From contig BDIU01000354.1 of the NCBI GenBank assembly GCA_002118135.1, positions 2,359-66,358 of the forward strand: DNA of 64,000 bases, given 5' to 3'. The notes below the pieces were generated by a model. That model made no database searches and had not been told where the DNA came from. It saw nothing but the letters and a program-made list of their open reading frames with translations. Every line of letters starts with the position of its first letter. The first letter of the stretch is position 1. Origin of the DNA: Trebouxia sp. TZW2008 (taxonomy: Eukaryota > Chlorophyta > Trebouxiophyceae > Trebouxiales > Trebouxiaceae). The translations under genes were made by a program, and so were the position numbers. Below are positions 34,779 through 47,600 of the stretch, one piece after another.

Positions 34779-37700
34779 TTAGGCCTTTGGCAGGATTTTC
34801 AGGGCCACCTCTTTAAGTTCCGGCATGGTGTCTTGGGTGTGCACCAGTTCAAGCCTATCATTGTATCGCCTGAGCACCTGCCAGGGGTCAGGATATGCTC
34901 TGAAAAGCACCCCTGCACATGACAAGACCAGAATGATCTTGGTTGTTGTGTCAGCTCACACGTACAATCAGAGCACAAAACAAAACAGCCTGACATGAAA
35001 CGGCCTTGGGCCACATACACCTGGCAGGTACGCTGTGGTGAGGAGTAAACACATATGGAACAGCAACATTGATGCAATGAAACCTTATCAGCACTGATCT
35101 GCATGGCCTGTGCAAACACAATCAAATGCATCTGGCAGTATGCTTGAAGCCCCATGCAGTCTTGCTGCATGCATCATGAGTTGCTAGCTATATACAGTGA
35201 CTCTTTTTGTGAGGACATTTCATGCAAGGACACTCTCAGTGTAAGGACAATGCAATTGGTATCCAATCACTGCATTCTGACTGCAGTCGTACCTCCAAGC
35301 AAGGACAGTTTGATAGAAAGAAAATCTTCTTAGGAATCAAAGCAGTGCTTACAAAAAGAACTCATTGTACTCCATATACAAACAGTTGCTGACTGGTCGT
35401 GATATGACAGCAGAAGGCGATCACCTGGAACACTGCCTTTGAAATTGTGTATGTAGTAGGCAGACTCAAATTGCGGAAGGAAATTCTTGGCCAGCTTCCC
35501 TAGTCTTGGATACAGTAGAGATGGGTAATAGCCGCTGCGTATTCTGTCAAGCTCCCCATTGAATACAATGATGGGACTCTTTGCATCCTTGGCTACCTTT
35601 TGATGCAGCTCGTTCACTTGGATCATCTCTGCATGTCACAGATGTCACGTGGTGACCTTTTTTCATGATCATGTGGATGTATAAGCTTTGTTGTGCATCT
35701 TGCATACTTATTCTTGCGAGTTTTACTGTGTATACAGCGGTTTCAACTAAAGAAGGTGTTACTTTGACACCACCAGTGGTGGAAAGCTCGATCGCAACAT
35801 GACAACAAAGCGATGCTTGTGCATTCACCTTTGCAAAGCCAAGGTGTTTGCATCAGTCAATCATGACTGATCACTGCAAATCTTGCTGGGATATTCACAA
35901 ACAACACAAAGACCTTGCAGAGCCAAGGTGTTTGCATCAGTTGTCAATCATGACTGATCATTGCAAATCTTGCTGGGATATTCACAGCAACACAAAGAAT
36001 GCATGCTGCACTTTCCTGTGATGACGACTGCTGTGACTGTGTGCTTCCTGAGCAGCCTGTAGAGCAGATTCAACAACTGGGCATGCCACAGTCGTTGTCA
36101 ACACTCAATTGGACTCAACCTTGTGGCTCCTTGATTCAAGGACTTCACCTAAAGGTTGATTCTGTGATGCAACTGACTGTTTTGCCAGGCGTGCCACAGT
36201 CGTTGTCAACACTCGACTGGACTCGACCTTGTGAACCCTTGACTGAAGGACCCTTCAGGTCAAGTCCTTTTGTCAAGGAGCCAAAAGCTTGAGCCCAGGC
36301 AACAGTTGGCAATGGGTCTGGCACGCCCGGCAAAACAGTCAACTGCATCACAGACGTGGACAAAATCCAAACAGGTCAGATTTACATCAGCAGCACGGAC
36401 GCTATGCAGAGCTCGCTCTGGCCTCCTATGTGGACAACTTTTGCATTGGGTGGCTATTCTTTCAATTGACTAATTGGCACTTGTCTTCAACTGGGTTCAA
36501 TGGTGCCTTCACACAAGAGAAATTGCTGCCAGATGGGCTGATGAGTCACCTTGTACATTGAAGTGGGGGTAAGCAATGATGTACAGCTGATCTGTCTCCT
36601 TAGTTCTGGTCTTGATGTCAACTTTTGGCCAGTCTATGCCAATGTCCAGCAAGGCGGATGGAGTGGTTAGGTAATCCAGCTGAAATTTTGTGACATCAAA
36701 GACTGACCCCTCGTCGACTACAGTGCTCTTGCCTGATTTGGCAAACACCATCTCCTAGCACACTACACACATGCTCTTTGTGGGTGTGCATTGGTGTGAC
36801 GTGAGAGTCATGCATTCAGAATATACTTAGTCAAAAGCTGCAGTCCGCACTGCCTTACATTGCATCAAATGCAAACAATGCATTGCAACACAAACTGATA
36901 AACTTGCAGCAAAAGCTCATTGAGTGCTGTCGATACACTGCAAACAAAAGCAACACCTGTAGCCAACATCATGGCCATGATGACAAAGACAGAATGTTGC
37001 GCATGGCGCAGAGTTGCTCATGACCAAGTCAAGCACAGTATCTTCTTATGCATAATAAATTTTGCACAGTCCCGCATGGCCAAGACCAAGTCTGATACCT
37101 TCTTATCAGGGAAGAAGATGCGAGTGGTGGCTGCATCTTGCTGGAAAGACCTGCAGAACTGCCTCAGATAGCCCATGCTATATGTCATCTCATTTTGCCC
37201 CTCACCATCACCTGCAACACACATGTGACATTGCAAAATATCAGCACTCTTGCATGGCTGTTTTGTTGCTCACCGATTGTTTGAGCACTTTGATTGCATC
37301 ACTGAACCAGCATTGCTGACCAGAGCTAACAGAGCTAACACTCATGCTCAACCCCATTGGTTGTCACCTTTTGTACTCTTTGCACATAGCAACACGGTAA
37401 GCGCTTCAAGGCAAGTAGACATGAGTTCAGGGCACCAGAAATTGAAAGCTATGTGTTGCTATATGCACGTTCACCTGATACCCCTTCCAGGCTGGAAGCT
37501 GGAAACTCAACCTCTATGAGTTTATGGCCATCCTTCAATGCACTGAGTGTGGCTGTCTGAGCTTGTCGCAATGCTGTGGAATAGTCAGAGGGGAATGTCT
37601 GCAGACAACAGCTTTATAATTTCAGCAAGTATTCACTGCACAACAAGTTCAGGGGTTATAACTGTTGGCACATTTGGGTTTGCAAGACAAGCATTGTGCC

Positions 37701-37989
37701 ATGCGCACCAAGCAAATGTACCATAAACAGCAAGAGTATCACTTTTATATGCAATGATGATAGTGCGCATGCAGTTCCCTGTAACGTCTAGCACAAGATA
37801 AAACAGAGACAGGTTCAAATGGTCAATCACCTGCAGCTGCTGTCTGCTGACCGCTGAGCGGATCTGAAGCGCGCTCGAGGTGCGGGACCTGACGGGTCTC
37901 TTTGCCGTAAACGGTTTGACTCTCCAGCCCTGGTGTTGCAGCTGACCGTGCGGTTGTGCAACCGTTCTAGGCGTCTCGAGCGATTGCAT
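34779..37989 (-). CDS. DUF1995 plastid protein, LPA3-like
   Basis: Six exons join in frame to 312 aa: 37989-37831, 37598-37475, 37211-37099, 36754-36550, 35628-35425, 34912-34779. The N-terminal exon is rich in Ser, Thr and Arg (e.g. KRPVRSRTSSALQIRSAV) and acidic-poor, as expected of a chloroplast transit peptide. The mature part follows the DUF1995 pattern: ALRQAQTATLSALKDG, IEVEFPASSL, GDGEGQNEMTYSMGYLRQF, TTRIFFPDKK, IIVFNGELDRIRSGYYPSL, SAYYIHNFKG, LFRAYPDPWQVL and a C-terminal MPELKEVALKILP. DUF1995 proteins in plants include LPA3, needed for photosystem II accumulation; whether this gene has that role is inference. The intron between exons 4 and 5 contains tandem and inverted repeats, and the intron between 5 and 6 carries a MITE. 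Confidence 0.9.
35195..35367. mobile_element. MITE copy 3, in DUF1995 intron 5
   Basis: 173 bp, TA at 35193-35194 and 35368-35369. It begins CAGTGACTCTTTTTGTGAGG and ends ..AAAAAGAACTCATTG (reverse complement CAATGAGTTCTTTTT), giving terminal inverted repeats. The centre (caatcactgcattctgactg) is identical to copy 1. Confidence 0.78.
35833..35995. repeat. 84-bp tandem duplication in DUF1995 intron 4
   Basis: gcaaagccaaggtgtttgca at 35833 recurs as gcagagccaaggtgtttgca at 35917. Both are followed by tcatgactgatca(c/t)tgcaaa and tgctgggatattcac. Recent duplication, non-coding. Confidence 0.88.
36082..36356. repeat. direct plus inverted repeat (foldback) in DUF1995 intron 4
   Basis: A 107-bp direct duplication (36082 and 36189, sharing ccacagtcgttgtcaacact) is overlaid by an inverted repeat. 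The left arm 36161-36196 matches the reverse complement of 36319-36354 at 33 of 36 positions. A weaker inverted match continues inward. The RNA would form a long hairpin. Confidence 0.85.
37005..37070 (-). repeat. donor-side relic of DUF1995 exon 3
   Basis: On the minus strand, ATAAGAAG with cttgrctttgrtc...catg wording after it repeats the junction of exon 3 (GATAAGAAG|gtatcagacttggtc) about 70 bp further into the intron. Confidence 0.65.
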
Positions 37990-38606
37990 TGGCACGAGCA
38001 ATTGGCAAAAAAAGCGTTCTATGCCATTCCGATCAATTGCTGACGGGCGTGCACCGGTCACAAGTTGGTAGCGTGATTGTCACGGATCAGACTGCCTTTG
38101 CAGATAATGAGCGGGCGCACAAGAGACTGCTGCAGCTGACTGCGCGGTGACAGCTTCGTGAATTTTACAAAAGCCGTGCTGACTCCCGGGCGCGGGTTGC
38201 TTGACACATCTTCGGCAGATCCAGTTGATCTCGACTGCATGCATGCGTTGACTTGTTTTGTTCAGACGTTGACCTAACAAGTCACCGTTGCGCATATGAG
38301 CACAGGCTCTGTTGCGAAGCTTGCGCCAGAGCAGTCACTTCATCTCGAAGCTCTAGAAAAGCATCGTCCATATCAAGCTGTTGTGACGTCCACTCAACTT
38401 TGGCTTCTGGTGGTCAGCGTGCCAGGATCGATCCAAGGTTGACCGGCTGTACCTGCAGAGCGGCTGTGAGCCATCTGGCCTGGCGTTGTCATTGTCCGAG
38501 CTCTTCTTGTCAAAGGTAAACGGCATGCCTGCCTATGAGTCTGCTGCATCACAGCAGGGTAAGCCTTCCGCATGTACAGGTCTTGGGCTTACGACCTTGA
38601 GGGGGA
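37990..38606. promoter_or_regulatory. CpG-rich head-to-head promoter, DUF1995 / BPI-like
   Basis: About 620 bp between divergent start codons, clearly CpG-dense (e.g. ctcccgggcgcgggttgc near 38190). Likely a shared bidirectional promoter. No core element is certain. Confidence 0.55.
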
Positions 38607-40642
38607 ATGATCCCTCGCTGGGCACAGCGCTTGGTGCAGTTGCTCCTTATTCCCTGCGTCTTTGCTGCTGGCGTGCACCATGGTACCCACAGCCAGCACA
38701 TGTCCCAGAGCAAGCTAGATCTCACTCCAGCCAACTTCTCAGATGTCAGCTACCAACCAGCTATCATTGGCACAGCCACCACAAGCCTGTTTAAATACGC
38801 CTCAGAAGTTGCGCTGCAGCTGGTGCATGACCAGTTTGCCACCCTCAGCTTGCCGAACACCCACACCAGTTGGAATATTCCAGTCATCGGCACAGTCAAC
38901 CTAGATCTCAGCAACATTGTCTTGCGCTCACTTGACATAACCTCAAGCAGCACATCAGTTTCACCCAATGCTCAGGGCGGCGTCACACTCTTTGTGAATG
39001 GCCTCAGAACATACGTCACCTGCCATTTCCACTACTACAAAAACTCCTTTCCAAAAGTCAGCGGTCACGGCGATGCAGATGTGCGTTTTCAAGATGGTGC
39101 AGTGGAGTACAAGCTGATACCCAAAGCTGATGCTGATGGTCACCCAAAGATCATTAGTCAGGAGCCAGCACAGGTGGCATTTGGTGTGATTGACGTCCAC
39201 ACCAGCCACACTGCTGCTGCATGGCTATACAACCTTTTCCTATCTGTTTTTGAGGGCCAGTTCAGAGGCGTAATCACAGCTGAAGTTGGCAGGTGGGTGA
39301 AAGCAATCCAAACGAGCAGCTTGATTTTGATAGCACGGAATCAGCAATGCATCTCGTTGACCCCATGAAGAATAGCAGAAGTTAGCATTGCATGCATGAC
39401 TCAACTGTCATGACACTGCCTGGTGTCCAGCAATACTGTGCTCGACCCAATGACTGACACAAAAGCAATGTCAAAAGCAGTGCATTGTGTCCCATTAGAC
39501 ATTCAGCCGAGCTTAGCTCCGGTCAGCCTCATACGTTTGTGCACTGTTACATGCAACACAAAGCCATTACCACCTTGCATACGACCCCGCTGTTCAGTCA
39601 CAGCTGTGTTACACGCTGGATGCTACTTCTCAAATTGCATCATGTTTGGGTAACAATTTGTATCACGGCTCGCATGCTGCTGTGTACAACACCTCGCTTG
39701 TGAGGGACAGCTTTGTGACTATATTGGATGGTGCTATGCAGGCAAATCACAGAAGTCTTGCCAACAGAAGTGGACAAGCTTTTAGCTGGAGTTCCCACAA
39801 TTGTGGACCTTGGGGGACTTCAATTCAACACATCCCTTGCTGGAGATCCTGTTGTTGAGGCAGACCACATCACTGTTAAGGACTGGGGCCGTTTCAGACT
39901 GCCCTCCCAAGAGTGCCCCTACCAGAGGGCATCTACCTGGAACAGCCCTCAATTGACAGCTGAAAAACCCCCTATGTTTATTGGAGACATTGATGAGTCA
40001 ATCATTGATTGTTTCACATGGGTTCTGCAAGAGCAAAAGATTCTACAGAAGCATTTCAGAAGTGCCGACGTACCCATGGCGCTTGCGACAGACTATTGGG
40101 CAGGAGTGGTGCCAAGTCTGCCAGCTCAATACCCTCACCAGAACATGACCCTAGATGTGGCCACCGCTGAGCCATTGTTGACTACAATCACTAGCAAAGA
40201 GGGTGTAGTCGTGGGTGGCAATGCAACCCTAATGTTTGCCCTAGACAGCGATGACCCACAGCTTGCTGGCAAACCTTTGTTTGCACTTGGTCTGCAATCC
40301 CAGATTGCTGCAAACAAGATTTGGGTGGAATCAGGACACCCAGACTGCGAATGGAAACTCAGAATCCAGCTGCAGATAGTGACAGATAGCATTCAAGTTC
40401 AGGTGCTCAGCAGCACTGTTGGGGAAATCAAAGCAGCTGCACTGCAAATTAGCATCAGGTGGCTGGCAAGCAGTATTGCACAGACCTGGATCAATGGACA
40501 GTTGCTGAAGAATGGTTTTGCTTTGCCAGACATACCTTTTGTTCAGATCCAGCAGCCCAGCATTTCCTTCAAGGATGGATACCTTTCGGTTGCAGCAGAT
40601 GTCAAGTATGTTCCTGAGGCTGCCTTGAACCTACTGGTATGA
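38607..40642 (+). CDS. BPI/LBP-family lipid-binding protein
   Basis: Two exons, 38607-39292 and 39742-40642, join (phase 2) to 528 aa. The N-terminus MIPRWAQRLVQLLLIPCVFA is a good secretory signal peptide. The protein then follows the two-domain BPI fold: an N-terminal half with alternating polar and apolar beta segments (WNIPVIGTVNLDLSNIVL, GDADVRFQDGAVEYKL, WLYNLFLSVFEGQFRG) and a C-terminal half (VPMALATDYWAGVVPSLPAQ, WKLRIQLQIVTDSIQV, FALPDIPFVQIQQPSISFKD, GYLSVAADVKYV). Animal members bind bacterial lipopolysaccharide and other lipids. Plant homologues (LBR proteins) also act in immunity. The alga's ligand is unknown. The length is normal for the family. The stop follows the last conserved segment immediately, so a further 3' exon is possible but not needed. 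Confidence 0.9.
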
Positions 40643-41607
40643 ACAGGCTGCATGTGAGCATGGAAGCGGGATGCAAACTAGATAAGAAGCCTGTAGCTAT
40701 CACCAAATGCAGGTACCAGGCTATACAGACACAGGACTAGATCATGACGTTGCCATTGGATTAGATCTTGAGCAGGTGCTGATGCATCAGCCCCTTGGCT
40801 AACATGCATGCACGACTTTTGTATGCTCAGTGCTGAATCAGTGGGTGTCTGCTACTCATGCATAACCATATGCTGAGAATAATGATTGTGCATGGCATCA
40901 TGATTGCGAGTTGTCATCACATCAGTCACGGAGCTTATTTGAAAACCTGTTGATCTGCTTTTTGCACAGCTTGCTTGGAAGCATGTGGTCATAGTAGATG
41001 CAGCGCGGCGCTGGCCAGCTGGCTGTCAATTGAGTGGTCAATTAGCTTTTTGTTGCTGCAGGGATTCAACTAGATTCCTGCCGGAGGCCAGATTCCTGCT
41101 ACAGCTGCAGACTCTGCGGATCATATGCGTTTCGCTACGCGATCCTACGGCGAGAACAGTAGTCACGGCGTTGCGTTTGCAAAGCATTGACCTGTGCCCC
41201 ACTGCATTGCGACGGTGCATCAAGCAGGCGCGCGACGGCAAATCCCAGGTGATCTCAGTCAAGACTTGCAGCTTGCACATAATCAGTCGCCGCAAGCGGC
41301 AGAATTCCTACGACTGTACAGGCACAGCCTCTGCGTCACGAGCGATACAATTGCGGTCAGTCGAGCCGACTGCAGTGTCCAAACATTGTGAGTGGCGTTG
41401 CTGCATTTGCCTGCCATCAATCAGGCTCAGCACCAGCTTCTGACATCTCGTTGCTGCTATGCAGGACTGAGACTGCAGAGCAATCGGAAGTCAAGTCAGA
41501 AGTGACAAGCCAGCTGCGTACCGGCTCGGTCTCATGCACAGCAGCAGCCTGAGAGATGCAAGGCAAGTTGCTTCCTGTCGCAAAAGGTGTGAAGCAGCTG
41601 TTTTTAC
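40643..41607. promoter_or_regulatory. intergenic with CpG-rich patch at 41.08-41.40 kb
   Basis: The right half is CpG-dense (ctacgcgatcctacggcgag near 41140) and lies just before the otubain gene, so it is probably its promoter and 5' UTR. A short ATG-initiated frame at about 41125 (MRFATRSYGENSSHG) ends at 41188 and may be an upstream ORF or a fragment of a first exon. Confidence 0.45.
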
Positions 41608-44600
41608 ATGTTTCACATCTGGAACACAAATGTCAGCTGCTGTTGCCTTGCTGCAGGGGACAGTCGAAGCAGTGACAAGCGGCTTTATAGCACATCAAGC
41701 CTAGCCTACAAGTATGGTGCATCAGACTCGTTCCAGCTAGGCTCTCGTACTTTCAATCCATACAGAGACACAGCAGGACATGTACACCTTGATTCTGTTG
41801 CCTCAAAGCAGCTCAGACATGCAAACAGCTACCAGCATCCGTCATCAGCTTCCTCAACAGCACTGTCAAGCAAGGCAAGTGCTCCCAGCAGAAGTCAGAT
41901 GGCAGAACAGAAGCACATTGAGCGGCAAAGCTCCATGTCTGACAAACCTGGCAGCACTCGCGCTCGGCCACAGAGTGCTGAGCGCGTGAGGCCTGGATCA
42001 GCTCGCACCTCGCTGAATCATGAGTCATCTGTTCCCTCTCTCCGCAGACTCTCAAGCGTGGACAGGCTAAGTGCTGCTGACCTTTCAAAATTTGGCGGGA
42101 ACAGCAGCCACAGCATGAGCAGGTCTGCCAGCCCTAAACCCCATGCTCAGTCTCAAACCATTCCTGCCTACAACCCCTCCTTTGGCAGAAGCTCCCTCTC
42201 AGGTTCAAAATCAAACTTGAGCACAGCAAGCAGCACCACAGCGCACAAATTACTGGGTAGCGGCAGCGATTCCTCAGCGCCTGGCAACTTTCTCACCAGA
42301 TCAAGTTCTTCGATAGCGTCTGGCAAAAGCACACGCGAACATCAGGCTGCTTACTTGCAAGATCTGCAAAGGTCACTGAGCAGGCAGGCTGAGTCAAAAG
42401 CCAAGGAGACCAGATCTCAGAGCTTCCTGTCAGATTTGGAGGGAAAGAGCCAAGCTGTTCCCAGCAGCAGTTCGCATGCACAGCCTAGGAGATCCAGCAG
42501 CAATCCTATGGCTCTGTTTGGCATGTCTGGCCAATATCTCAACACTCTTGGGAGCCACATACGCAGGTAAGATGAATTTACGTGACGTTGAGACCCAACC
42601 GTAATCCTATGGCTTTGTCTGGCAGGTCAGGCCAGTGTCCTCACACTGTTGAGGATGATATAAAGCAGGTAATGTGAATGGTGTGAATGTCCGTCCTTTT
42701 CTTTGGAACGTCAGGCCAATACCTCGACCGTGATTCCAAGTCACACATGCACCTCCTCTCATTTGCATTCTTGTGGATCAAACTTTTGCCGTAAGTGGTG
42801 CTTGACCTCTTGACAGCAACTTCACACAACTGCATGCAATCAAGCTTGCATCATTTTATCCATCTTGGAGGCAAGCACTGGCAAGATGCTGTGTATTGTT
42901 AGCACTGTCTTGTCACGGTTGAGGAGCGTTTGCAGCTTGGATTCACCAGCCAGGAGCGAGCTTTTGAAAATTGCAGGCAGATGCATCAGAATGCTGCTGT
43001 CGATGAGGTCATATCTGTTGCATAAACATGTCAGCTCTGCCATTGCGTAAACCAGTATTGTGTGATGCATACCTTGTGATAGACTGCCTCATGAGCTGTG
43101 TCGTGGTGCAGTATGACCAGCCCTCAGAGGCGCACATCTTCTTCCGCATTGGGAGCAGCACCACAAAAGCATGGTCATGATGAAGAGGAATGGGGGCATC
43201 ATGCAGCTGCAGTCAGGCCAATGCCAACGTGGCAAGTTTCAGGGGATTCGAATTTGAATGCTGAGGATCGAGGTCACATCTTTCACTCAGCATGTCTTGA
43301 GGATGACAAGGGCCATCTGTCACAGCGTGTGTCTGTGCCTCAAGCCATGCCTGCCACAAGTAACAGCTTCAGGGCAGCTTCAGACAGACACCTAGCAGCA
43401 GCTGAGTCAGTTGCTGCCAGGGAAAGCGCAGCAGGCGTAGTACACAGGCATCAATTTGAATTGCCTCAAGTCGCCTCAAATCATCCCAAGAGCAGTCTCA
43501 CAGCAGCACTGAGTCATGCAAAAGTCAAGCATGACTCACCAGCAGCAGCAGCAGCCAAGGATGAGTCAGCTGCTGAGTCAGACTGCCAGGTCAGACCCAC
43601 TGCTGAGCTGGACAAAATGTTAAAAATTTACCAGTCAATGGAGAAGCAGAAGATAGGTGTAGCTGAGTCAGATCACAGGCATCAAGGGTACTTGGGCAAG
43701 TCACCGACAGCTGTTCCAAGGGCAGCTGCAAACAGGCCCCAGGGCAGTGCGGCATATGCTGGCCAGATTGAGTCAGCTCAGCAGTCATTGACTTCTGCAG
43801 CAGCTTTTGCTGCAGCTGACCAGGTCGAGTCTGCTCAGCAGTCATCAGCTTCTGCAGCAGCTTCTGATGCAGCTGCTCAGCCAGGCTTGCGATTGGTTGC
43901 ATCGAGCAAAGGTACTGCAAGGATCATCATTCCGCCTCATGCCTGCTTGCAAACCTGTGAATTAAACTTTGCACAAGTCCACAAATCATTTCTGGTTCTG
44001 GTCGCGCGATGGATACTCCAGCACGACCTTCCGAGTCCTGTCTTTTGGCTCATCTGCAAGCATGCCATAGCAGATAACGAGTCTGTCTCACTGAAGCAGA
44101 GAATGGCTGAGCACAGCATGCACAAAGCATAGCGCGCAGAGCACTGCACACTGCTGCCTGTACAATACCTCCTAGCACAATGCATGTACTGTTTGGAAGC
44201 TTAGCCTTAACTGCATAAGAGTCCCTTTTATACAGGGCCTGCAAAGCCTGGCCAATATCCTGTCTCATTGTGACAATTGTGCATTTCAACACAATATGGT
44301 GCACGCAGAGCACTGAACACTGCTGACTGCACAACAGTTCATAGAACAATGCATGTCTGTTGGAAAGCTTAGCCTCAGCTGCTTATGAGTCAGTTGTATG
44401 CAGGGCCTGCAAAGCCCGGCCAATCTCCTGTCTCATTGTGACAATTGTGCATTTCAACAGCAGTTTCACGACCTAGGTAGTATGCACTGGATGCTTTGCT
44501 ATTCCCACTGCTATCTGCAGCGCGCATGCCATCAGCAAAGCATCTGTTGTGTGTCTTCTGAGCATTTGTCAAGGTGCTCAAATATCATTGATCAATGCAG

Positions 44601-47600
44601 GTGAAGGAGACAGAAGTGCTGCATCATCATCACACAGGGACAGCCATCAGCAGTCATCTTCTTCATCAGCCTCGATAGGCCCCAATACAGCTTCTGCAGC
44701 AGCAGCTGCTGGCACAGCTGCTTCTTCAGCTGCTCCTGCAGCTGTCAGTGCCCAGCAGACGTCTCCTGCCTTGGCTTCTGCTGCAGCCTCAGATTCTCAG
44801 CAGACGCCTGACTCCCCTACCCAGTCAGGTTCACCTCTTGTGAGCCAACTGATAGACAATGACAGCTTGTCACATGCTGCTGTATTGCCTGCAACCAAGG
44901 ATAAGGCAGAGGACGCTTGCAATGTGCCAGCTGCAACAGAAAACAAGCCTGTCTCAAATGAGTCAGCTGCTCCCCCTGCTGCTGAGGGAGACTCAGATGT
45001 GCTTGAGGTCACTGAGGCATCAGTCACCTCTGAGTCGCCTCAGGCAGCTGACTCAGGGGCAGTGCCAGCTGTCCTACCCATAGCTGTGGCTACTATTGCT
45101 ACAAAGCTAGCACAATCAGTCAAGCTGCCTGACATTAGCCAGCAGCAGCAGCATAGCTCTTCTTCCTCTGTTTTGTTGAGCCCTGCCCCTCCTGTACAGC
45201 CCCTCCACCCCTTCAGTCATCAGTCTCATGTGTCAAGTGCTGGGCAGCAGCTGCAGGTGTCTTCTTCTTCAGCATTTAGTCCCCAGGCCCAGTCAAATCA
45301 TGCTCTGACCGCTCATGCCAATCACACTCAGCTTTCAGATTCAGCCCCAGAGCTGGAATCCCCAACTCAGCTCAGCTCAAGTCAGCAACAGCCTGCTGAG
45401 TCATCAGCATTAACCCAACAGCCCTCTGCCACTGATGGGGCCACACCAGACCAGCCCTCAATGTCACAGAGCCCAAGCAGGCAGCTGTCAGGAGCATCCT
45501 CAGAGCTCAAAGAGGCCATCAAGCTGAGTTTGAGTGAAGAGTTTCTTCCTCCTGAGTCTGCAAACCATCCTGACTCCAGTTTGCATGCTGAGTCAGACCC
45601 TTCAGATGAGTCACAAGCTGGTGCCCAAACAACTGAGCTGTCCTCGTATCCAGACCCCCCTGCTAGAGTTCATAGTGAGTCAGAGGCTGGCCCTAGCTCA
45701 GATGTTCATGACTCGGCGGAGGACTCTGAGTCACCTGCTGCTGCCTCATCCTCTTCTTCAGCTTCATCAGATGCTGGGTCAGATGCTTCAGAGGATACTG
45801 GAATGGCTGAGCCTTTCTACCCAGAAGATGAGTTGTATGAAGACCCACCACCCCCACAGCCCCCCCTGCTGCCCTACCCTGAAGGAAACTTGGAGCCAGG
45901 GTGGTTCCAAACAGGGCACGCTTCAGTGGCCTCATCCAAGTGGCATGATGGCAATGCTGACAGGACAGAGGGCAGAATGGGTACAGCCCCAGCAGAAGCG
46001 GCCTCGAGGCCTGACACCCAAAGTGCTCTGGGTTCACATGGCCATCAGCCAGGGCTTTCAGCAGCTGCCCCTGGATGTGCTCCTGGCACTGACTCAACTC
46101 ATGCTGCGCATGCTGAGGCTTCAACATCAGAGCAAAACAGTGCAAATCTCTTGTCCAGGCAGCATGGTCTGGCACCCATACACACAGGGGCTGCTGCAAA
46201 GGCCCTCACCCCAACCCCAGGGGCCGCCCCCTCTTCACACACCCCTGAGCCTTCCCCTGGCACAGCAGCCCAGATTGATGGTGATGAAGCCCTGGCTCGC
46301 AAGCTGCAAGACCTAGAGAATCATGACAATCCAGAAGCTGCCGACGCGGTTGCCACAGAAGTCAGCGCACAGGCTGCTGAAGAAGAAGAAGTGGACCTTT
46401 CTGCCCTGCGGGATGTGGAAGTGCCCTTGATAGGGGACCAGCTGCCCCTGGCTGCCCTGGTGGAGGACTATGAGGGGAGCCCTAGGGTTTGTGCAAACCT
46501 AGTCCCCCTCATGCAGCGCTTCCCATACTTCCGCCGCATCAGAGGTGAGACTCTGCATACAGACATCGAATGCATGCACATCATCAGATGACCACAACCT
46601 TTTGAGCACATAAGTGGTGTCACTCTGTGACACATGCCACAAGCCCTTTTGAGGAAAACTGGCTGAAGCGTGTGAAGTACTGCTTCTTCTTCTTCTTCTT
46701 TGGAACAGCTTTACCACGGCATGACCTATACTCCTGCCTTTTGCTGCAAGTCATGAGCTGCATGTAAAAGGAAGCACTGATTTGGCATATAGGATGTCAT
46801 TCGCATGCAAAACACCCTATGCAATTGAATTGCAAAAGCCCAGCATGTACTCAAATCTTGCTCCACACAGGTGATGGAGATTGCTTCTACCGAGCTTTCA
46901 TCACAGCAGTCCTAGAGGATTTTTGCATGTTGAAAGACACTGCATTGGAACAGCAGCTGTGGGACCCAGATTTCACCTGACTTCTGCTTCACGCAGGTGT
47001 TTGGAATGACTTCTACTCAGCTCTCATTACAGCAGTCTTGGAGGACTTGTGCATATCTGACAGCATTGACCAATGCCGTGTATTCCATCCAGATGATCCT
47101 GTGCAAAGCCGTTTTGTTTCAACGCAAATGGACCATCGATTCACTTATGTCGAATGCAGGTGATGGGAATTGCTTCTACAGAGCGCTCATCACAGCAGCC
47201 CAGGAGCGCTTATGCGTATCTGACAGTGTCATTTCTACAGGTCACACAGCAACTCTAGACGCCAAATGATTGTAGGCTTTGTTTGATACAGGTGACGGGG
47301 ATTGCTTTTATAGAGCTCTCATCACAGCAGTCTTGGAGGACTTGTGCGTCTCTGACGCCACTGCCCGATGTCAGCAGCGGCATTGAACTGCCTCAAAACC
47401 GCTTCTCTTTCACCATTCGATGCAAATTTACACTGATTGCCCTCACGCTCCATGCAGGTGATGGGAATTGCTTCTACAGAGCTCTCATCACAGCAGTCTT
47501 GGAGGACTTATGCGTCTCTGATGACATTGCGCAATGTCAGCGGCTGCGCATTGTGCTGCTGAAGCTGAAGAATGCTTTGAAAGGATGGCCGCAAGGCATT

